Source: a virus. From it: a stretch of DNA of 37,570 nucleotides. Position 1 is the first letter of the stretch. Each line of letters opens with the position of its first letter. The position numbers and the translations under genes were made by a program. Below, piece by piece: positions 10,130 to 18,675 of the stretch. The notes beneath the pieces were generated by a model. It saw only the letters and a list, made by a program, of their open reading frames with translations, searched no databases and was not told the origin of the DNA. The stretch is from IMG/VR virus record IMGVR_UViG_3300034198_010365, positions 1 to 37,570 of that record; one strand, 5' to 3'.

Positions 10130-12475
10130 TTACATAGGCATCATATCCTGAGACGGCGCGCGCTCATCATCGAACATTGGCGTTGGCGCAGGCGGCGCAG
10201 CCTTTTGATCCTCCGGTAGACCCGTCTTGATCTTGGCCACGTTCTTGGTTCCGAAGTTCTCCTCGGACTTGACGGCCAGCTTACCGGTCTGACGGAGTTG
10301 CTCAAGCTGAAGCTCGTACTGGTACTTCATGTCAAGAAGCTTTGCCTCAAGATTCTTTTCGACCTCAATGATCTGCGACTTGACCTGACCCTCCATCTGG
10401 ATGGTCTGCTGCTTGGCCTGCTCTGCAGCCATGGACGACTGCTGCTGGACCTGAGCGTTCATCTGCTGCATCCTCATGGCCTTCTCCTCCTCCTGCTGGC
10501 GACGCTTCTTTATCTTGTACGCCAGTAGCTGTTGGGCCACCTTCAGATTGTCGGTGTTCTGTATGGTAATGGCGTCCTCGATGTCGAGCAGGCTGTTGAC
10601 CTGACCGGCCTGAACCTGCTGCATAAGCATAGCACGCTGATCGTCTGTCGGCCTGTCCTCCAAGAATATCCCATACTCATGCATGGCCACGTTGGGCGAC
10701 ACGCGCAAGAACTTCAGGGTATTTCCGCCAAGTGACCTGACATACCCCTCAACCGTGGTCTTCTGTACGGAGTCCTGCAGCCGGAGCATGACAGAGTACG
10801 CCAAGGACTCGAGCAGTTTCTTCTCCCCGGATATGATGCCGGCAAGCGAGTTGTTCGTTCCCTCGTACGCGAGCTTGGCCACCGTGGTAAGCGTGCGCGG
10901 ATCGGGGGTGGACCCGTCTGTCATCTCGTTCATGCCGGTGATGTCACGCAGCATTTGGATATGATTCTGGATCAACTGCCAGTAGTTCATGGCGTCCCGG
11001 CCCAAACCGTTCTCCAGCTCCTCGATTGGCTTCACGTTGCTGACCCGGCCCTGAGAGTCCATCTTACGGTAGACCAAGGTACCGGTCTTGTTGTACAGGT
11101 CGAGCACCTTCATGGGCGTGAGTTTCATTCCCCCCGAGCCGAGCGGGATGTCCTCGAGTGCTCCCATCTCAATCATGATACCCTTCGGCCTAGACTGGTT
11201 GATCACATTCTGCAACCGGTACCACGCGATCTGAATAGCGTCCGCGATGGGGATGATCTGCTCCATGATGCCATAGGCCTTCATGTCCCAGAACTCGGGC
11301 GCGATCAGGTGGTAGCTGAGCTTGGTGTCCATCATGCTGGACTTGGCTCGCTTCATGTCTGTACACAGGCCGTACCCAAACATGTAGTTGCTGTCCACGA
11401 TCCACCGACCCTTGTATACCACCTTGTATGCATGGCGCTCGTACTTGTCCTTGCGCTTGTTCCTATCCTCAAACTTTGCACGGGCGTACACTAGGTTACC
11501 GCGACGGTCTATCCTCTTCTCGTAGACCATCTCGTTTACCGAGTAGAACTCCATGTCAAGGACCCGGACCTTAAACCGGTCGTAACCCTTGTTATATACA
11601 GACAGGGATGTTGGCCACTCCTTTGAGTTGCCGTACTTCCCAATAACGTTCTTTGCGATGTCCTCGTACTCATCCGCGCTGAACTCGTCTCCGGCCATCT
11701 GCTTCAGGTCCGCGATGGTCATCTCGATAACCTCGCCAACGTGTGACACATCACTAAAGTCGTTCTTCTTGCAGTGGTTTACCACGATAGATCGGGGGTC
11801 GACTACCCGGAACTTCACAACTCCGTTTGAGTCGAGGTACTCCTTGTACCCTGCAACGCCGTAGTCGAACAGGCACTCCCGGATACGCTCCCGGGCCTTG
11901 TCAATCTCGTTCTGTTCGAAGATCAGCTTGATAGCCTGCTCGGCCTCGATGGCCATCTGATGCTTGTGCGTGTATGCCATCTGCATCTCAAGCTCCTCAA
12001 GGTCGGCCGCCTCCCCGGGCTGTAGCTGTAGCGCCGGTTGGTTCAGCATCTCAGGATCAATAGCCTTGGCCTGCTCGCGCAGAAGTATCTTGGCCTTTGC
12101 GGTTGCGTAGTACTTCTCGGTGTCAGATGTGGCAATAGAGTCAACCGGTGTGGCGACAATATTGTAGTCCATCTTCGCCAGCTTCCCGAGCGCGATACGC
12201 CGGAACTTTGGTACGATGGGGATAACAGACCAGTCCACGTTGAGCCAGCTCTCGTTACTGTCCTCGTCGATACCCATAAGCGGCCGGTACTTGTTGATGC
12301 TCTGGTTACCCATGGCATACTGCTTGTTCACCTCGTACCGGTACCTTGAGTGGTAGAATATCTCTCTTGGCATGTCGCTCTCAAATGAGGACCACGCCGC
12401 TTTTATGTACTGAAGAATCCACTCTCTGCCCTTTTCTCTAGGGTCAAGAAGGTGGGATGGGTAGTCGTTAATCAT
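10130..12475 (-). CDS. Portal protein (781 aa)
   Basis: 781 residues, starting MINDYPSHLLDPREKGREW. It lies directly after the large terminase, with a 4-nt stop/start overlap, and before the scaffold and capsid genes. The large alpha/beta body includes ITGMNEMTDGSTPDPRTL near residue 515, of the kind seen in portal core regions. A Gln/Met-rich coiled-coil C-terminus (about residues 655-735) follows, then a Pro-rich tail. Portals form the dodecameric DNA channel at one capsid vertex and dock the terminase. This length is at the large end for portals, as in podovirus-like and crAss-like phages of Bacteroidota. Family membership rests on gene order and general features. Confidence 0.8.
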   Translation of the reverse strand: MINDYPSHLLDPREKGREWILQYIKAAWSSFESDMPREIFYHSRYRYEVNKQYAMGNQSINKYRPLMGIDEDSNESWLNVDWSVIPIVPKFRRIALGKLAKMDYNIVATPVDSIATSDTEKYYATAKAKILLREQAKAIDPEMLNQPALQLQPGEAADLEELEMQMAYTHKHQMAIEAEQAIKLIFEQNEIDKARERIRECLFDYGVAGYKEYLDSNGVVKFRVVDPRSIVVNHCKKNDFSDVSHVGEVIEMTIADLKQMAGDEFSADEYEDIAKNVIGKYGNSKEWPTSLSVYNKGYDRFKVRVLDMEFYSVNEMVYEKRIDRRGNLVYARAKFEDRNKRKDKYERHAYKVVYKGRWIVDSNYMFGYGLCTDMKRAKSSMMDTKLSYHLIAPEFWDMKAYGIMEQIIPIADAIQIAWYRLQNVINQSRPKGIMIEMGALEDIPLGSGGMKLTPMKVLDLYNKTGTLVYRKMDSQGRVSNVKPIEELENGLGRDAMNYWQLIQNHIQMLRDITGMNEMTDGSTPDPRTLTTVAKLAYEGTNNSLAGIISGEKKLLESLAYSVMLRLQDSVQKTTVEGYVRSLGGNTLKFLRVSPNVAMHEYGIFLEDRPTDDQRAMLMQQVQAGQVNSLLDIEDAITIQNTDNLKVAQQLLAYKIKKRRQQEEEKAMRMQQMNAQVQQQSSMAAEQAKQQTIQMEGQVKSQIIEVEKNLEAKLLDMKYQYELQLEQLRQTGKLAVKSEENFGTKNVAKIKTGLPEDQKAAPPAPTPMFDDERAPSQDMMPM

Positions 12476-14481
12476 CTCGATTGTACTTTATGCGACCTGA
12501 AAAATTCTGTCACCTCTCTAACCTTGGTTCTGTCAACCTTTGACACCTTGATCTGGTCGGCTATCAGGGCGTACCCGGCAGCCATCGCGGCGTCAAACTT
12601 TGTGGTGCTTGACAGGTCGAACTCAAGCCAGTCCTTGATCAACTCCTTGAAGTACACCCTGTCATGGTGTCCCGATATGTAAGACTCCGTCAACTCGGCT
12701 ATGTGCTGGTGCGTCTTTGGAGAGGCAGCAACACCGGGCTGAGTCCGTTCCGGGAGCCATATCAAAAAGTTCCCGTACCCCCGATCGTTGAAGTAGTGCA
12801 GCATCCCGACCTTGTTGTTCTCGTAAAGAACACCGCAGCCGTAGTACACACACATCTTGATCATGTCCTCGTAGAACACAGCAACGTTGTCAGGCCGGTG
12901 CACATACAACGCCACGAACGCGTAGTTGTAGATGTCGTTCTCCCGGGCCGCGTTGTGCTTCTGCAGTACAATGCCGGCGCCGTTAGATCTTCTTCCGTCC
13001 TGAGTCTGGTTATGGTCAACGGGGTCCACGCCCATCACGAAGTCCGGGTTGTTAGGGTAGAACAGATCGCCTCGCTTGGCTATCTTGTTACTATCCTGTG
13101 GATCAGAGAAGAGTTTCGCCACCAACCACTTGCCATTCTTGCTTGGCTCAAAATCCACCTTCGTATCCCTCTCTCCATCAACCCAAACAAAGTTACCTCT
13201 TGTTGACAAATTGTCCTTCCATTGTAGCCTATCTAGGCGTTCGTTAAGCTTCATGGCGTCAAAAAGACACTTGTCTCCGTCAATACGGAAGGCTTCCTCC
13301 CAGCTTAATGGCTCCTTCCTGATGACCGCGCTAAGGGCCCGGGAGTCATTGGACAGGAGTTTACGCTCCTCGAGTATCTCGTTCAGTGCCTTCTCCCGAT
13401 CCGCGAACCCATACTTGTCGTAGTATCTGGTGTGGTCCGCCGGGCAGAAGTACCGGTACAGGCCGGAGGCGGTACGCTTTCCGGTCTTGTTGGTGTGGTC
13501 AGAGTTGTCCCATATCTTCTTGAACGCTTCTCCTCCCTGATCAATATCCTCAACCGTAGTGGTCAACAGCGACTTGCCAATGATATTACCCTCGTCATCC
13601 AAGTGGCAGTATCTGGTAACGAGGTACCGTTCCCACACGTTGATCTCGGTCGTTTTGCCCACCTCGTCACCTAGGTATCTCTGTAACTTCTGTCCGTCAT
13701 ACGATATGGCCTCAGACGTCTTCCAGTCAACCATGGACTCAAGCTCGTCATCGTCCTTGATGGTGGCGGCCTTCTTTCCCTTTACTGTGGTCTGAAAGAA
13801 CCGGAGCTCCGATGTGGGGGTCAAACCCTTCGACTGATCATACACCGGGACAAAGAAGTCTGGAAGTTTCTTGAATGGCTGGATGATAGCCTTACGGAAA
13901 ACCTCCTTTGCGTCGTTTCCGGTTTTTGACTGCACCCCCGAGCGGGAGTTTTTGGTCCGGGATGCATGCTCATACAGGAACACGCCACCTCTGAACGTTT
14001 TGCCCTGACGTCTTTTGGATATTTCAACCATGCCAAAACATTCCGGATCCTCTATGCAGAACTGTAGAAAGTAGAAGTACCTCCGGTCTGGCTCCCGGTA
14101 TTTAGGCAGGCCGATGTCAATACTCCAGTAGCACATGTAGAAGTAGTGCAGACCGGTGACGTATGTAGGTACGCCGTTGTTGTAAAACCAAAACCCGTTC
14201 AGCCGGCGGTCCCACTCCTGAGTACGGAATGCTTCCAGTGCCGGGTCGTAGGCGTCCTTGTTTTCTATTTGGGAAAGACTCTCCTTCTCGCGAAGCTTCG
14301 CATAATTTTCCGGAAGCTTAGTTGGCTCCCAGTACTGCTCAGCCTTTTTAGTTGAACGCGCAAATATGACACGCTTCTCCATCTGCCCTGTGAGTACGTT
14401 GTATACGTAGCCGGGCGGTGGGATGTTGCACTTGAGACCGAATATCTCCTCGACACTTCCGTTATCGTATTCCCTGAACAT
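12472..14481 (-). CDS. terL: Large terminase subunit (ATPase/nuclease)
   Basis: 669 residues. A Walker A-like SKRRQGKT lies at 155-162, and a Walker B-like segment ending LGDE at about 270-273. The C-terminal nuclease half has VMGVDP (Asp486), an acidic LYENNK (Glu554) and KFDAAMAAGYAL (Asp near 644). These are the usual three acidic positions of the RNase H-like terminase nuclease. The enzyme drives ATP-dependent DNA packaging through the portal and cuts concatemers. It overlaps the portal gene by 4 nt and the preceding gene by 20 nt, which indicates translational coupling. The N-terminal ~150 residues before the ATPase are longer than in many TerL proteins. Confidence 0.9.
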   Translation of the reverse strand: MFREYDNGSVEEIFGLKCNIPPPGYVYNVLTGQMEKRVIFARSTKKAEQYWEPTKLPENYAKLREKESLSQIENKDAYDPALEAFRTQEWDRRLNGFWFYNNGVPTYVTGLHYFYMCYWSIDIGLPKYREPDRRYFYFLQFCIEDPECFGMVEISKRRQGKTFRGGVFLYEHASRTKNSRSGVQSKTGNDAKEVFRKAIIQPFKKLPDFFVPVYDQSKGLTPTSELRFFQTTVKGKKAATIKDDDELESMVDWKTSEAISYDGQKLQRYLGDEVGKTTEINVWERYLVTRYCHLDDEGNIIGKSLLTTTVEDIDQGGEAFKKIWDNSDHTNKTGKRTASGLYRYFCPADHTRYYDKYGFADREKALNEILEERKLLSNDSRALSAVIRKEPLSWEEAFRIDGDKCLFDAMKLNERLDRLQWKDNLSTRGNFVWVDGERDTKVDFEPSKNGKWLVAKLFSDPQDSNKIAKRGDLFYPNNPDFVMGVDPVDHNQTQDGRRSNGAGIVLQKHNAARENDIYNYAFVALYVHRPDNVAVFYEDMIKMCVYYGCGVLYENNKVGMLHYFNDRGYGNFLIWLPERTQPGVAASPKTHQHIAELTESYISGHHDRVYFKELIKDWLEFDLSSTTKFDAAMAAGYALIADQIKVSKVDRTKVREVTEFFRSHKVQSR

Positions 14482-15100
14482 TTGCTATCTCCTCCGGGCG
14501 AAGCCTTTTCCTGACCTTGATCTCCTCCTCAAGCATCGGGTCTCCGCCGGACATATCCTTGTAGTATCTCTGAAGCCTCTGGTATATATCGTCCTGAGAC
14601 TGCATAATCTGCGTCTTGATGTTGATGGCCTGAAGGATGTCCTTGTCCCGGTTACCCTCCACCGGCATCATCACCCGTTTGTTGTACTCGTAGAACGCCT
14701 CCGAGTTGCTGACGATCATAGTCCACACCCAGTTGTTCTGGTACTTCAGGTAGTTCATTATCATAACGAGCATGTCCTCATTCGGAACCACGCCTCCTTC
14801 CGTCTTGATCTTGAACTCAAGAATCTCCTCCATGTCATCCTCTCCCCAGTCGAAGCCGGCTAGGTCCGCCGCTGCAATCTTTCTCTGTTCCAGATCGGGA
14901 TAGTACAGACGGAGCGGACTGTTCGCGTCGTACATCAGCAGGATGTACCGGACGGTCTTGTCAGTCTTTGACTTGACCTTTGTGCACTCCTTGTCAAGGG
15001 ATGGGTTGACTATAGAGCCAAGCTTTTGGTACTCAACGCACATGGCTTTCTTCGCCAACGGAAAGAACTCCATCTTCGAAAAGTCGGTATCCTTCAGCAT
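14462..15100 (-). CDS. Unknown protein immediately upstream of terL (212 aa)
   Basis: Not recognised. I start it at the ATG at 15100 (MLKDTDFSKMEFFPLAKK), which overlaps the preceding stop by 7 nt; a longer frame would overlap that gene much further. The product is charged. It has a possible TerL-adjacent motif MNYLKYQNNWVWTMIVSNSEA and a highly basic/acidic helical C-terminus (EEEIKVRKRLRPEEIANVQ). A gene directly before terL is a candidate small terminase or packaging adaptor, but there is no recognisable DNA-binding helix-turn-helix. That role is positional inference only. Confidence 0.75.
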   Translation of the reverse strand: MLKDTDFSKMEFFPLAKKAMCVEYQKLGSIVNPSLDKECTKVKSKTDKTVRYILLMYDANSPLRLYYPDLEQRKIAAADLAGFDWGEDDMEEILEFKIKTEGGVVPNEDMLVMIMNYLKYQNNWVWTMIVSNSEAFYEYNKRVMMPVEGNRDKDILQAINIKTQIMQSQDDIYQRLQRYYKDMSGGDPMLEEEIKVRKRLRPEEIANVQGIR

Positions 15101-15333
15101 TCTACTATGGATTTCATTTCTTCGGTGTTGAGCAGTACGGTATGAATAGCGCCGGACTTTGTCCTGAGCGTGCAACATGCCTTGGTTTCTGTCTCAAGGG
15201 TGTCGTCTCTGTCATAAGAAACCTCTGAATCATAGAACGATTCTATCTGGAATGGGTTCAGGTAGAAGTCATAGAACGTAACGTTATTTTTCTTGTCTAT
15301 CGAGACGGCTTCCATCAGGACAAATCTAGACAT
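15094..15333 (-). CDS. Small hypothetical protein (79 aa)
   Basis: 79 residues, starting MSRFVLMEAVSIDKKNNVTF. It looks like a compact beta-rich domain with FYDFYLNPFQIESFYDSE and a run ending TLRTKSGAIHTVLLNTEE, reminiscent of a small ligand- or protein-binding beta fold. It has no catalytic signature. Its end overlaps the next gene by 7 nt and its start overlaps the upstream stop by 19 nt, so it belongs to the late polycistron. Function unknown. Confidence 0.7.
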   Translation of the reverse strand: MSRFVLMEAVSIDKKNNVTFYDFYLNPFQIESFYDSEVSYDRDDTLETETKACCTLRTKSGAIHTVLLNTEEMKSIVEC

Positions 15334-15695
15334 TCGTTCAGATTATTTAAGTTATTCATTGACACAAAGATAGTCGACACCCCCGAGTTTTTCTTGAAGA
15401 ACCAAGCGCTCTCCGAATAAACATACACGGCAAAGTAGTCAACATCTGATAGCTTGTAGTTGTTGATTCTGCCTGTCTTCGCGACAACCTTTACCCACTT
15501 CCTTGACTTCAGATCCTTAAACATACCCTTGATCTGAAACTTAAGAAGCTGTCCGTTTATCTCGACAACCCTATCGTATATGGATGATGCGCTTATTGGA
15601 CGCAGTACAGAAAATCCGTTGGAAACCATAAATGCGTCAAACATGTGCTCCGCCAGATCACCCTTCTGACACTCTGATAATTGTAGATTTTTCAA
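15315..15695 (-). CDS. PD-(D/E)XK nuclease-like protein (126 aa)
   Basis: 126 residues from a TTG at 15695. KGDLAEHMFDAFMVSNGF resembles the first helix of restriction-like nucleases. YDRVVEINGQLLKFQIKG then resembles the core strand pair with the Q-x-K version of the E-x-K motif. The next in-frame ATG falls inside this first helix, so I keep the TTG start. Possible roles are trimming or resolving DNA during packaging, or a selfish endonuclease; an inactive fold is also possible. It overlaps the preceding gene by 38 nt. Confidence 0.6.
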   Translation of the reverse strand: MKNLQLSECQKGDLAEHMFDAFMVSNGFSVLRPISASSIYDRVVEINGQLLKFQIKGMFKDLKSRKWVKVVAKTGRINNYKLSDVDYFAVYVYSESAWFFKKNSGVSTIFVSMNNLNNLNECLDLS

Positions 15696-16161
15696 CAGGT
15701 AGGTAGGCGTTTAACCTCTTAGCTGTGCCTCCGTTACACGTACCATTTGTTGTTGTTACCCTCTTCTCGAAGTCAAACTCGAACACGCCTTGGTCGTCGG
15801 ATATCTTCCATATCAGGATGACGTTCTCGTGAACAAGTCGGACAATAAGAAAGAACGGGACGGAGAGCATGCTTGATGTCTCCACCCCGTGTGAAATCTT
15901 GTCGTATGTTATGAGGTACCCGCCGTTTGCCTTTAGGTACCTGATAGTAAGATGGCTATCTTTCGCGAACAATCGGGTTTTTATCTCGCAGACGCCGGCG
16001 ATGATCAGGCGGTCGTCCTGCTTCCTAGCGATGATCGCATCCGAGAAGGCGTCGTCTGTCGCCATGTTTATGAACGTGTAGCCCATGGACTCCAGTATGC
16101 ACTGGGTCTTGTGCTGCTCGTCGATAAACCTACGACCCCGGGGTGTCTGGCAGTCCAGCAA
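15658..16161 (-). CDS. Second PD-(D/E)XK-like protein, probable TTG start
   Basis: The conserved-looking part begins RRFIDEQHKTQCILESMGYTF and continues DDAFSDAIIARK...VCEIKTR. This gives an Asp followed by E-I-K, as in PD-(D/E)XK nucleases, then a beta-rich tail. The frame stays open to 16242, but that would overlap the preceding gene by over 100 nt. A TTG at 16161 keeps the whole domain with a 32-nt overlap; an ATG near residue MGYTF would cut it. It is next to another nuclease-like gene, so they may be a diverged pair. Function unknown. Confidence 0.55.
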   Translation of the reverse strand: MLDCQTPRGRRFIDEQHKTQCILESMGYTFINMATDDAFSDAIIARKQDDRLIIAGVCEIKTRLFAKDSHLTIRYLKANGGYLITYDKISHGVETSSMLSVPFFLIVRLVHENVILIWKISDDQGVFEFDFEKRVTTTNGTCNGGTAKRLNAYLPVEKSTIIRVSEG

Positions 16162-16411
16162 CTTGTTCCTGTTTATCGATCTGGTTGCGCACGTACTCAA
16201 AGTAGTGACGCACGCCGGCCATCCCGTGTTTCTGATATGCACGACGCAGTCTGCGCTCGTGATTTACTTCTACATCGACGGTTCCGTCCGGGTACTTCGC
16301 AGACTCTTTAGTTTCTTCGTTTATCCATAGCTCATACTTTGGAGCACGAACAACACCCTTGGGTAACCGTGACGCAATCTCTCTTATCTGTTTGGTTTCT
16401 TCTTTGGTCAT
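16130..16411 (-). CDS. Hypothetical protein (93 aa)
   Basis: 93 residues, starting MTKEETKQIREIASRLPKG. A short beta segment with YELWINEETKESAKYPDG is followed by a helical basic segment (ERRLRRAYQKHGMAGVRHYF). The start overlaps the upstream stop as ATGA, indicating coupled translation. No family is recognised. The basic helix could bind nucleic acid, but this is only an impression. Confidence 0.65.
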   Translation of the reverse strand: MTKEETKQIREIASRLPKGVVRAPKYELWINEETKESAKYPDGTVDVEVNHERRLRRAYQKHGMAGVRHYFEYVRNQIDKQEQVAGLPDTPGS

Positions 16412-16761
16412 GGGAACCGGTTCATGTATTTTAGTTTGCCGATGGCCTCATGGAACTCCGCGCACATGTTACACAGGGCCTCATCCTCGAGCTTATCCTC
16501 GGCGATCATGTACAGCTCACTGTACGTCATCATCGCGTAAGAGATGGTATCGCCGGATGTCTCAAGCATGGACAGCTCGACCCCGGGGATGTACCCCATC
16601 CCGATGCAGTGCTCAGACACACGATCCGCAAGCTTGTCCACAAAGCTGTAGAAATCACCAAACGCCTCGTGCTTTGCGTACGACATCGAGTTGATGTGCG
16701 ACGCTTTTGCCATGACGCTTAGCGCGAAAAGTTTCCTTATAACGATACTTAGCTCTTTCAT
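16408..16761 (-). CDS. Ferritin/Dps-like helical protein (DUF5856-like)
   Basis: 117 residues, all helical in pattern. HINSMSYAKHEAFGDFYSFVDKLADRVSEHCIG places His, Asp and Glu at spacings like those of Dps and ferritin-like four-helix bundles. From memory this matches DUF5856, which is frequent in phages of Bacteroidota. Dps proteins bind DNA and store iron; in phages the role is unknown, and virion or host-stress functions are both possible. It overlaps both neighbours by 4 nt. Confidence 0.65.
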   Translation of the reverse strand: MKELSIVIRKLFALSVMAKASHINSMSYAKHEAFGDFYSFVDKLADRVSEHCIGMGYIPGVELSMLETSGDTISYAMMTYSELYMIAEDKLEDEALCNMCAEFHEAIGKLKYMNRFP

Positions 16762-17324
16762 TTTGTATTTTTTATGATACCCATAACGTTGTCGTTGTAC
16801 ATCACATACAGCTTCTTCCCCTCGATATCGTTCTCAAACATACCTCTTTTTTGGAATATAACCTCGGCGCCGACGGGGATGTCAGGCTGGTTACTGGCCG
16901 CCACGATGCCCCGGGTGGTCTTCACCTTGTTGTGGCTTTCCGGGATTATGATGGTGTCGTTCTTGATTTCTTCGACGATCGGCTCGACCAGTATATGTTC
17001 GCCGACAGGAATAAGCTTCCCGGCTCGGGAGACAGCTAGGGCCATGTAGTAGTCCACGATCCAAAGCCCGTCTCCGATATAGTTGTGCTTGTCTCCGACC
17101 ACTCCGTAATTGAAGTACAGCTTGTCTCCGACCTCGACGTTGTAGACAAAGTCGTGTTGGTTGAGTTTAGGGTTTCGCTTTGGTATGGAGTGTACGTGTC
17201 CGAACGGAACCACATTATGCTCTGGCCGGTAGGTAGGGTCGAAGTATATTTTTCCGCCATTGAAATCAAGTTCTTCGATGTGGGTCTTCTCCAGCTTGAT
17301 GATTATCTTGGTTGGGCTGATCAT
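16758..17324 (-). CDS. Tandem-domain GroES-like co-chaperonin (188 aa)
   Basis: GroES proteins have about 95 residues; this has 188 and reads as two Cpn10 folds. Domain 1 (about 5-98) has KIIIKLEK, a possible mobile loop at 22-45 (GGKIYFDPTYRPEHNV), FGHVHSIP and VEVGDKLYFNYG. Domain 2 (about 104-186) has IPVGEHILVEPI, TIIIPESHNKVKTTRGIVAA and VGAEVIFQKR...YVMYNDNVMGII, closest to ordinary GroES. Phage co-chaperonins such as T4 gp31 cap host GroEL to fold the capsid protein. A two-domain form is unusual. It sits in the late operon just after the endolysin, with 4-nt overlaps on both sides. Confidence 0.75.
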   Translation of the reverse strand: MISPTKIIIKLEKTHIEELDFNGGKIYFDPTYRPEHNVVPFGHVHSIPKRNPKLNQHDFVYNVEVGDKLYFNYGVVGDKHNYIGDGLWIVDYYMALAVSRAGKLIPVGEHILVEPIVEEIKNDTIIIPESHNKVKTTRGIVAASNQPDIPVGAEVIFQKRGMFENDIEGKKLYVMYNDNVMGIIKNTK

Positions 17325-17947
17325 AGAGACTTAAGCATTTGGATAAGTTCGGGGTGTGGATACACGTCGTTCTTGTCGCGCCTTACTGAGTTGTGTGTGA
17401 ACACCCCCGAGCTGCCGGTTAGGGCCCTATTGGTGATATCCCATATGTCCGGGTTGTACTTGATGGGTATCCCGAACACCTCGTTTAGGCCAATGAGTAT
17501 CTTCCGGGTGGACTCGATCTGCAGCGGCGAGTAGTCGTAGTAGTGGCGGAATCCCTTGAACGGTACGTCCAGAGTGCGGACGTAGTTCTTGTGTACCTCG
17601 CGGCCCACATAGGTGTAGTACTTTCCGTCCTTGAGTGTGAGCTGCCCCCAGTTGCAGATCTCGATACCAATGGATGCCTTGTCCAGTGACCGGTACTTCA
17701 GGCCCATGCTGTGAAATGCGGACTCCCTGAGGCCGAGGTGGAATGCCCAGAACTTCGGGTCGAACCCCTGAACTACTTCGCCGTTCCCTGAAATAACGAA
17801 CGAGGTTGCGATACGCTCCGGGCTCTTTGACCAGTCGGTGAACACCGCGTCAGCGCTTGACCCGCCGGCGGTATGGTGAAGGTAGATCTGTGTTTTCTTC
17901 ACGACCTCCTTAACGTACTGTGTTTCAGGGAGTTGGATAGTCCTCAT
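17321..17947 (-). CDS. N-acetylmuramoyl-L-alanine amidase endolysin
   Basis: 208 residues from an ATG at 17947; longer in-frame starts run into the HNH gene. The fold is Amidase_2-like: QIYLHHTAGGSSADAVFTDW (His24/25), VISGNGEVVQGFDPKFWAFH, SIGIEICNWGQL (Glu97) and VFTHNSVRRDKNDVYPHP near residues 183-199 supply the zinc and catalytic positions. It cleaves the amide bond between MurNAc and L-Ala of peptidoglycan, releasing progeny. It has no signal peptide, so a holin would be needed. No holin is evident in this operon. It overlaps the HNH gene by ATGA. Confidence 0.85.
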   Translation of the reverse strand: MRTIQLPETQYVKEVVKKTQIYLHHTAGGSSADAVFTDWSKSPERIATSFVISGNGEVVQGFDPKFWAFHLGLRESAFHSMGLKYRSLDKASIGIEICNWGQLTLKDGKYYTYVGREVHKNYVRTLDVPFKGFRHYYDYSPLQIESTRKILIGLNEVFGIPIKYNPDIWDITNRALTGSSGVFTHNSVRRDKNDVYPHPELIQMLKSL

Positions 17948-18195
17948 AGTTTTAGCCTTTTGTTGTGGGCGTTCTTCAGCATTTCCATGTGCTGTTTCTT
18001 GTCGCCAAAATCTACGTGACATTCTCTGCAGAGCGCCATAAGGTTCTGGATGTTGTCCTTCTCCTTGGATCCTCCCATGCCCCGGGCCTCGATGTGATGG
18101 ATGTCAACGGCACGCAATCCACAGACTTCGCAACAAATAAATTCATCTGGCCCGTACCCGAAGTGCGCCATGTAGATCTTGGTATGCTTCTTCAC
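17944..18195 (-). CDS. HNH endonuclease
   Basis: 83 residues with a zinc-bound HNH core: C22xxC25, DIHHIEARGMGG (His33-His34), DNIQNLMALC and C56xxC59H. It could begin at the GTG at 18195, which overlaps the upstream stop, or at an ATG eight codons later that still keeps the domain. HNH proteins near packaging genes often assist terminase in cleaving cos or concatemer DNA. A free homing endonuclease is the alternative. It is second in the late operon. Confidence 0.85.
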   Translation of the reverse strand: MKKHTKIYMAHFGYGPDEFICCEVCGLRAVDIHHIEARGMGGSKEKDNIQNLMALCRECHVDFGDKKQHMEMLKNAHNKRLKL

Positions 18196-18332
18196 TTCCA
18201 GCCCTTCTTCATCTTGGCGTACTGCTTGGGGTCCACGGAGCTTTTACTTTTCGGCTTCGATGTCCCGGCTTTCTTCTTCGCGTTGATGTTGTTCACCAAG
18301 CTATTCTCTACGCCTAACTTGTTCTTCTTCAT
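18192..18332 (-). CDS. Small lysine-rich protein, first gene of the late operon (46 aa)
   Basis: 46 residues from the ATG at 18332: MKKNKLGVENSLVNNIN followed by a Lys/Ser/Pro-rich segment (AKKKAGTSKPKSKSSVDP) and QYAKMKKGWK. It is strongly basic and probably disordered, so it may bind nucleic acid. I recall similar tiny basic proteins at this place in other Bacteroidota phages, but no function. A longer frame upstream lacks coding character. Its stop overlaps the HNH start. Confidence 0.65.
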   Translation of the reverse strand: MKKNKLGVENSLVNNINAKKKAGTSKPKSKSSVDPKQYAKMKKGWK

Positions 18333-18603
18333 ACTGAGTTCTTTAATACAGCAAGATACGTTGTATTCTAGAATAACCTGCTTAGTGGGAGAGCTCCTGA
18401 GCATAGCTTCGCTTAAAAGCATTTACTCTGCCTCAACACTAAACCTGCTTGAGCGGTGTCGCAACCCTCGCACAGCCTCCAGCTTTCACTGGCAGAGAGT
18501 TAGGTCTCTGAGCTTCCTGCTCATAGCTTAAACATACCGGCCTCCCGGTTAAACATAGCTTGGTTTTTGAATGGAACCTCCCGAGCAGGTAGAACCATCG
18601 ACA
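18333..18603 (-). promoter_or_regulatory. Structured leader of the late operon
   Basis: About 270 nt without a credible gene between the predicted late transcription start and the first late ATG. It contains CAGAGA-GTTAGG-TCTCTG (6-bp stem), CCAG-CTTTCA-CTGG, GGAG-AG-CTCC and ACCGG-CCTC-CCGGT. The last is flanked by direct copies of TTAAACATA, and CATAGCTT occurs three times. This much structure in a leader suggests a regulatory RNA or protein-binding region for the late switch. No known riboswitch is recognised. Confidence 0.45.
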
Positions 18604-18611
18604 CAAAATTA
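18604..18611 (-). promoter_or_regulatory. Probable late-operon promoter (TAATTTTG)
   Basis: On the minus strand TAATTTTG matches the TAnnTTTG -7 box. A T-rich stretch lies about 20 nt upstream. Transcription would start near 18598 and give the long structured leader. It is back to back with the early promoter at 18676, about 65 bp apart. Confidence 0.5.
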
Positions 18612-18675
18612 TGCGGATTGTCTTGAAAAAAATAAATAGTGGGTAAATCTTCTTTTCCACAGCATGAGGATTGAG

